Of a stretch of 22,796 nt of DNA, positions 19,101-22,796 are shown in pieces. The position numbers and the translations under genes are program-made. The notes under the pieces are model-generated. The model was given only the letters and a program-made list of their open reading frames with translations, was not told the DNA's origin and searched no databases. Source of the stretch: a virus. How positions within the stretch are numbered: the first letter of the stretch is position 1; each line of letters opens with the position of its first letter. The stretch spans positions 1 through 22,796 of IMG/VR virus record IMGVR_UViG_3300031974_000916, one strand, 5' to 3'.

Positions 19101-20617
19101 TAGTTTTTTGAATTAAAATCACCACGCTTACCTCTAAGAAACTTTTTAAGTTCATCAGGAATTTGTTTCATTTGTACAGTACCCGCATCAAAAGGACTGT
19201 CTAAATCTGCGACATCTATACCAAAGCTTTGTATGTATTTGTTACGCTCTCTATGAAACTCTTTTGTTAACTTAGTTAAATCTTCTTTAGGTAAATAACG
19301 ACTAAGACTATGCCACAACTCGTGCACCATAACTCTTTTGAGGTCTCCATCTTCTACGATAGATTGTCTTATCTTTAATAGATTACTTCCAAACTCAAAC
19401 TGACCACCAGCTGCTATCTTATTAGTAATCATAGGTTGAGCTACATCACTAAACAGACGCACACCCATAACCTTAATGAATTGTCTAATATCTCTTACAT
19501 CCTGTGCACTCGCTCCTTTTACAGGTTGCTCATTCATTAACCTACCAGTGATGTCTTCAGCACCTCTAGGTATAATATCTAACATCCCAGCATCTTCGTA
19601 AGTCTGGAATGGAGGAGGTCTAGTAGCTATAGCTTCCTCTAAGTCGTCAAAGGTTTCGTCTAGTTCTTCTATCCTTTCCTGTAGTTCAGGTTGTTCTTTA
19701 AAGGATTGTCTAGCTTTTTCAGCTTCTAAATTCTGTTTAACCTTTTCAATATTCTGACCAAAAAGTTCTACTCTTGATCTAAGTATATCTTCCATTAAGT
19801 CGCCAGGTTGTTCCTGCCCTTTCTCGACTTTCTGCATCCAGCTGTCTAAATCTTTTTGGGATTTTTCTAATGATTTTTCCCAAATGGCTGTGTATTTAGC
19901 GGCTTCTTCATCATCTCTAGGTTTTAGGAATATGCTGTCACCGTCGTCGAAATCAGGTACCTCAGCAATGTCTTCAAAAGCTTTACCACCTTCTAACGAA
20001 TCGGATGTAGCTTTATTAACTTCGTCTGGTCCTAACCCATCTATGTCTCTAGCTTTCTTACCAGCTTTCAATGCTCGTAAAGATTTCATAAACATAGAAA
20101 CAGTACCACCGATAGCACCCTCTAGGATCAAACCTTCAAGTACATTCTTCAGTCTTCCTTCTACTTCTGTTTCATCTGCATCGTGTGCTAGGAACTCTGT
20201 TACCGGATTCTGTAGTTCGGGAAATTGTTGTATGAGATTAGATAGTCTATCCTCTTGTCCTTTAAATGCAGCGAAGTCTGTAACAGCACCAGCAACAACA
20301 CCCCTAGTAACTGTACCTGCTTTAGCTAATGCACCTATCTTACCCGCAGCTCCGAAAATAGGGACGAATCCTGTAGCAAACTGTGATATACCTTCAACAA
20401 GAGAACCTGCTGTAGTTTTAGAAGTACCTAAGAAACGAGTATCCCAATCAGGAAGAACATCAAAAGCAACCATGTCTGCTAGGTTGTAAGCACCGTGCAA
20501 AGCACCCTCTACACCTCTGAATGGAGCTTGGACTACATCAAGAAATACACTTGGGTCTTCTTCCTGTGGTGCTACTTCTTCGGTAGGTAATACTTGTTCT
20601 TCTTCTAATTCGTCCAT
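16121..20617 (-). CDS. Very large internal virion protein with HExxH motif (gp16-like)
   Basis: 1498 aa; T7 gp16 is 1318. Position between a gp15-like gene and the fibre, size and hydrophobic segments (about residues 75-115 and 160-185, and in the C-terminal half) identify it as the DNA-ejection protein that crosses the host envelope. The N-terminus (FRGVEGALHGAYNLADMVAF, SNLIQQFPELQNPVTEFLA) and the segments WINSLLSGPRTQAVNFLGN and MPFVRTPSNLLSFAFERSP are ones I recall from internal proteins of marine podoviruses. I see no lytic transglycosylase motif like the one at the start of T7 gp16. Instead, residues 432-436 read HELWH, with DEYFAEE ending at 518, a layout seen in zinc metallopeptidases with a Glu third ligand. 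Protease activity is inference. Confidence 0.9.
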   Translation of the reverse strand: MDELEEEQVLPTEEVAPQEEDPSVFLDVVQAPFRGVEGALHGAYNLADMVAFDVLPDWDTRFLGTSKTTAGSLVEGISQFATGFVPIFGAAGKIGALAKAGTVTRGVVAGAVTDFAAFKGQEDRLSNLIQQFPELQNPVTEFLAHDADETEVEGRLKNVLEGLILEGAIGGTVSMFMKSLRALKAGKKARDIDGLGPDEVNKATSDSLEGGKAFEDIAEVPDFDDGDSIFLKPRDDEEAAKYTAIWEKSLEKSQKDLDSWMQKVEKGQEQPGDLMEDILRSRVELFGQNIEKVKQNLEAEKARQSFKEQPELQERIEELDETFDDLEEAIATRPPPFQTYEDAGMLDIIPRGAEDITGRLMNEQPVKGASAQDVRDIRQFIKVMGVRLFSDVAQPMITNKIAAGGQFEFGSNLLKIRQSIVEDGDLKRVMVHELWHSLSRYLPKEDLTKLTKEFHRERNKYIQSFGIDVADLDSPFDAGTVQMKQIPDELKKFLRGKRGDFNSKNYRFKDIDEYFAEEMTDAWFKKMDEAELAPSGTFKRLVQEVAILFKDMFESLKAKIGIDQRQKIFNDFLKQRNVKVQRKTSLKGFESTAEMPDFKAKLKTDPEWQQWTDAVLKGESPTLPRLEVLGDIDSAHKILTEKYKQNPELLKKFDEAPADFLDDDLNQLFELGAKSIQDRRRIRVESEIFKDLLRGSNERLMEAVKKFEETESLQSEAELRKQLSEFVEIYDYYRQMGAEDSKNLAMRRQKKPLDRKIGLERSELQNTALVKEFLNNQSGGMSPKKAVELIKEMYDPENAEASIQKILGLSKKIQGKSMMDVTTEFWINSLLSGPRTQAVNFLGNALTQMLGTIEMAVGGVLSGNMPLAKAAIASWADYALFKEATSAAFKTLVTGKEVLDVGSRTLEAPNQAIGDVIDLGKGLEQGKSFNQKTIDVLGGVINLPARGLLTGDELFKQLAFRRAARLKAGMEAINLGIKDSQGIAKYVNDKLKKVVTTNGQVLSQEALIREGAKQADDLGLVGVQFAKQRADHIKNYVDQNFDEDASVLASYALDEAKYFTHTRELEEGTLGKVVQNLTKQWPMGKYVMPFVRTPSNLLSFAFERSPLAASFKIPGTDKILNVPGLRSEAESLRKGFNSEDPVIQAATRGKVATAFTTLGLFVDMVFNNNNGEKPVITGGGPTDTRQRDILQETGWRPYSILYNGKYYSYQRLDPIATLLGTTADISEMMKENDEANEEGIEQTFMAMATALSRNVANKSYLAGVQLWADAFQDPERFGDRVLRNYAGTVIPNVFAQAQDYDKQAIREVRIVADAVLRKTPGGRELLDPKRNILGEEKIVDFGTFGFINPIMSSEAKEDPILREMAELQHGFRMPSHKMLGGNVDLLEYKNDRGQSAHDRRLELLQDVRIGGRTLRQTLSKLINSSKYQNLPKFDAELGVESPRVKQITNVLNKYKRVAQRDMLREFPDVALKIRNTELALRYNKQGVSREDVLELLTQ

Positions 20618-20633
20618 AACAATGTTTTAAATA

Positions 20634-22796
20634 TTAGAAACCAAATTGACTAACATAACCAGCAGGTCTAACAGATGTTTTCAACTCAGGATTAGGATAT
20701 GGTTTTTTGTTAGTGTTGTATTTTTTATATAACAGTTTTTGTTCAGCTACGAAATCATTAATATCACTTGTTCTTCCGATAGCTGCTGCTTTCCTTTTAA
20801 CCATATCAGAATCCGATCCAGCATCCATCTCTTGCTTGGTTAGTATAGGAATCATTTTAGCATTTAATAAATTAGGATTAAACTTACCAACTAAAGGTGA
20901 ATTACTACTCTCTAAAGCTTCTACATCCATGTACTCACCTCTAAAGATCATAGCTTGTCTTAGTAGTAAGTTGATCTCATCTCTTTCTTTAACACTAGCG
21001 TATCTACCTTTTAATTTAAAATTAGTTCTAAATACAGCAGGACTAAATGCAGCAGTTCTTGATACAGGAACATCTATACCAGAAAAACCTTTATCTGTAT
21101 CTTTAACTATCTTTCTTCTTCCGTTAGCTATTTCTACTAAAGGTACTAAATCTAAATCAGATATTAAATTATATGCTTTCTGAGATTGTAATGGATCAGC
21201 TGCGTCATTAAAAGAAACACCTACTAGATTCTTTAATTGCTCAACTTTGTTTACATATTCTAGTTTCGGATCAGTAAAAAACGGAAGCTCCTCCCAAAAA
21301 CTAGGCTCAATAACTTTTTCATTACCCGCATCTGATACAGTGGTTGTTATTAAATCGGTTGCCTTTTTATTATTAGAAGCTAACCTTCTGTACTCATCTT
21401 TGATGTCTTGTCTTTTATCTTTTATTAATTTCTTAGCTATAGGTCTTAATTCATTCTGTAGCTCAAAAGGATCATCAACTGTTAACGCAAGTCTATCAGC
21501 TTCGTCTCTTAAGTCATCTAAAACACTATATAAACCGTCAGATATTACTTGAGTATTTTGCTCTATAATATCAACAGCATTAGTAAATTCACTACTCAAC
21601 TCATTACTTAAACTCTCAACTAATGTACGAGTATCAAAAGCAGGTTCTACTAAGTCTTTGTTTAAATTAAAGAACGCACGATCTCTTCTAAGATCAGATG
21701 GTTTCCTAAAGCTATTAACATCAGCAATAAAACTCTTACGCAATCTAGCTTTGTTTGTTTCAAGAAAACTTTCATCACCGTAATTATTAACAGCTTTCTC
21801 TAACTCTGCTACAGTGTTATAAGTCTGCCCATTAAACTCACCAGGCTTACCGCTTTTAATATCTACTTGTGCATTGTAAGCTTCAGCTATTAAAGAGTCT
21901 GTTAATTCTTGTTGTTCTCGCTCGATGTCGTTCTCAGCTTTCTCCGCTACATTTTCTATAAACTCTTCGTATTCATTTTCTTCAATCTCAGACATAGCTG
22001 CGTTACCAAACTTCAAGTTGCCTCTAGCGTATATCAAAAGCTCTTCAGCTTCATTACGCATTCCTTGTTTAGCTAACTGCTGTAGAGTTGCTTTGAATAT
22101 CCGACGCTGTTCGTCTGGTGTGTGAGCGTTTGTATTAGACCATATTTCTTTAAATTTATCACCGTATAATCCGATTGATATATCTCCTTCTTTATAGTCA
22201 TCAGTTTTTAATAAACTTTCTATAGTATCAAAGAACTCAGAAGTTGTAGCTAACCCGCTTTCTCTTTTAGCAAGTGCTGTTTTCTTCCTTTCAAAGTTTA
22301 TAACAAGTTGTTGTACCTGTGGATTGATAGCTTCCTGTAATCCTTCTTGAGCAAATGTAGAGCCAGCTAGTGCGGGGTTGTTACTGATGTATTCATCTTG
22401 TAACATACGAGCTAACTCAAAGCCGTCTTCAGGATCATCGACTTGTGGGTTTTCTAACCTTGTGGTTATATCCACCATCAAAGCTCTACTAGCTGCCTTA
22501 CCTACCGCTCTTAACTTCCTCTTCTGATTCAACGGAGAAGTCAACCAACCCATAGCACCTCGTCGTACTTGTTTGTCTAGTTCCCCCTCCGTCTTCTTGA
22601 GCATGGCTTGTACTTCTTCCGGACTCTTCCGTGCCAGCTCCTCTTCAAACATTTCTGCTTCTTGTTCTGCTACTCCGATGTACTGCTGAAGGGTAGGATT
22701 AACCTGTGACAAAGCATCCGCTAAATCCATCAACTTGTTACGACCAGCTCGTTGCACCTGAATGCCGTACTGACCTGCTCGTTGAATGGTAGGCTG
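20634..22796 (-). CDS. Internal virion protein (gp15-like), 5' end outside the window
   Basis: The frame is open to the right edge: 13 more codons (QPTIQRAGQYGIQ) precede the GTG at 22757 with no stop, so the true start is probably outside the window; the visible part is 720 aa. T7 gp15 is 747 aa. It is mostly helical and highly charged, without membrane segments or Cys clusters, as expected of the gp15 tube component of the ejectosome. Its stop is 17 nt before the 1498-aa gene, matching the T7 order 15-16-17. A direct repeat at the visible start (QRAGQYGIQ/QRAGRNK) is short and may be structural. Identification rests on order and composition more than on motifs. Confidence 0.82.
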   Translation of the reverse strand, partial: QPTIQRAGQYGIQVQRAGRNKLMDLADALSQVNPTLQQYIGVAEQEAEMFEEELARKSPEEVQAMLKKTEGELDKQVRRGAMGWLTSPLNQKRKLRAVGKAASRALMVDITTRLENPQVDDPEDGFELARMLQDEYISNNPALAGSTFAQEGLQEAINPQVQQLVINFERKKTALAKRESGLATTSEFFDTIESLLKTDDYKEGDISIGLYGDKFKEIWSNTNAHTPDEQRRIFKATLQQLAKQGMRNEAEELLIYARGNLKFGNAAMSEIEENEYEEFIENVAEKAENDIEREQQELTDSLIAEAYNAQVDIKSGKPGEFNGQTYNTVAELEKAVNNYGDESFLETNKARLRKSFIADVNSFRKPSDLRRDRAFFNLNKDLVEPAFDTRTLVESLSNELSSEFTNAVDIIEQNTQVISDGLYSVLDDLRDEADRLALTVDDPFELQNELRPIAKKLIKDKRQDIKDEYRRLASNNKKATDLITTTVSDAGNEKVIEPSFWEELPFFTDPKLEYVNKVEQLKNLVGVSFNDAADPLQSQKAYNLISDLDLVPLVEIANGRRKIVKDTDKGFSGIDVPVSRTAAFSPAVFRTNFKLKGRYASVKERDEINLLLRQAMIFRGEYMDVEALESSNSPLVGKFNPNLLNAKMIPILTKQEMDAGSDSDMVKRKAAAIGRTSDINDFVAEQKLLYKKYNTNKKPYPNPELKTSVRPAGYVSQFGF

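Noticed and set aside
19884-20489. 201-aa plus-strand open frame inside the large internal protein gene
   Set aside because: It is antisense to a continuous, family-like coding region and has low-complexity Ser/Pro/Ala content.

Overview
The window is a piece of a T7-like podovirus genome (Autographiviridae-type). The sequence shows a single-subunit phage RNA polymerase, a gp2.5-type single-stranded DNA binding protein, endonuclease I, a fused primase-helicase, two very large internal virion proteins, a tail fibre with a T7 gp17-like start, and both terminase subunits. Every gene I can support is on the minus strand and they are tightly packed, mostly with 1-8 nt stop/start overlaps. Small proteins such as the 41-aa MKRGLYANIN..., the 42-aa MPYSQYSPKQK... 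and the 80-aa SLSLGRGEKSRKGG... types are ones I associate from memory with marine podoviruses, so an aquatic source is likely. The host cannot be read from the sequence. GC is roughly 40% by eye.

Layout, reading in the direction of transcription (right to left). (1) 22796-14330: virion ejection and adsorption genes: a gp15-like internal protein cut by the right edge, a 1498-aa gp16-like internal protein with an HExxH site, and the tail fibre. (2) 14332-13593: a holin-position membrane protein and three tiny, very basic proteins. (3) 13591-11691: four small accessory tail or adhesin genes, two of which share the same N-terminus, closed by a strong intrinsic terminator at 11634-11665. (4) 11598-9699: terminase small and large subunits. 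(5) 9698-8410: the presumed genome terminus, about 1.3 kb that is largely non-coding apart from one acidic 71-aa gene, with a triple 11-nt-spaced repeat, several hairpins, a G/C-rich inverted repeat and candidate host and phage promoters. (6) 8409-5052: about a dozen small, mostly unrecognised early genes plus an HNH endonuclease. (7) 5059-1: RNA polymerase, SSB, endonuclease I, primase-helicase, and the start of a further gene.

In T7 the early genes are at the left end and terminase at the right end. Here terminase runs straight into the early genes, so the source sequence is probably circular or circularly permuted, with the terminal repeat collapsed inside 8410-9698.

The logic is T7-like. 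Host polymerase would transcribe the early genes and the phage polymerase gene. The phage polymerase then transcribes replication genes (helicase-primase, SSB; endonuclease I for host DNA breakdown and junction resolution) and later the virion and packaging genes. Points worth a second look are a cluster of a repeated 9-mer in the early region, same-strand overlapping genes whose proteins carry opposite charges in the overlap, the metallopeptidase-like site in the ejected protein, and the terminus repeats.
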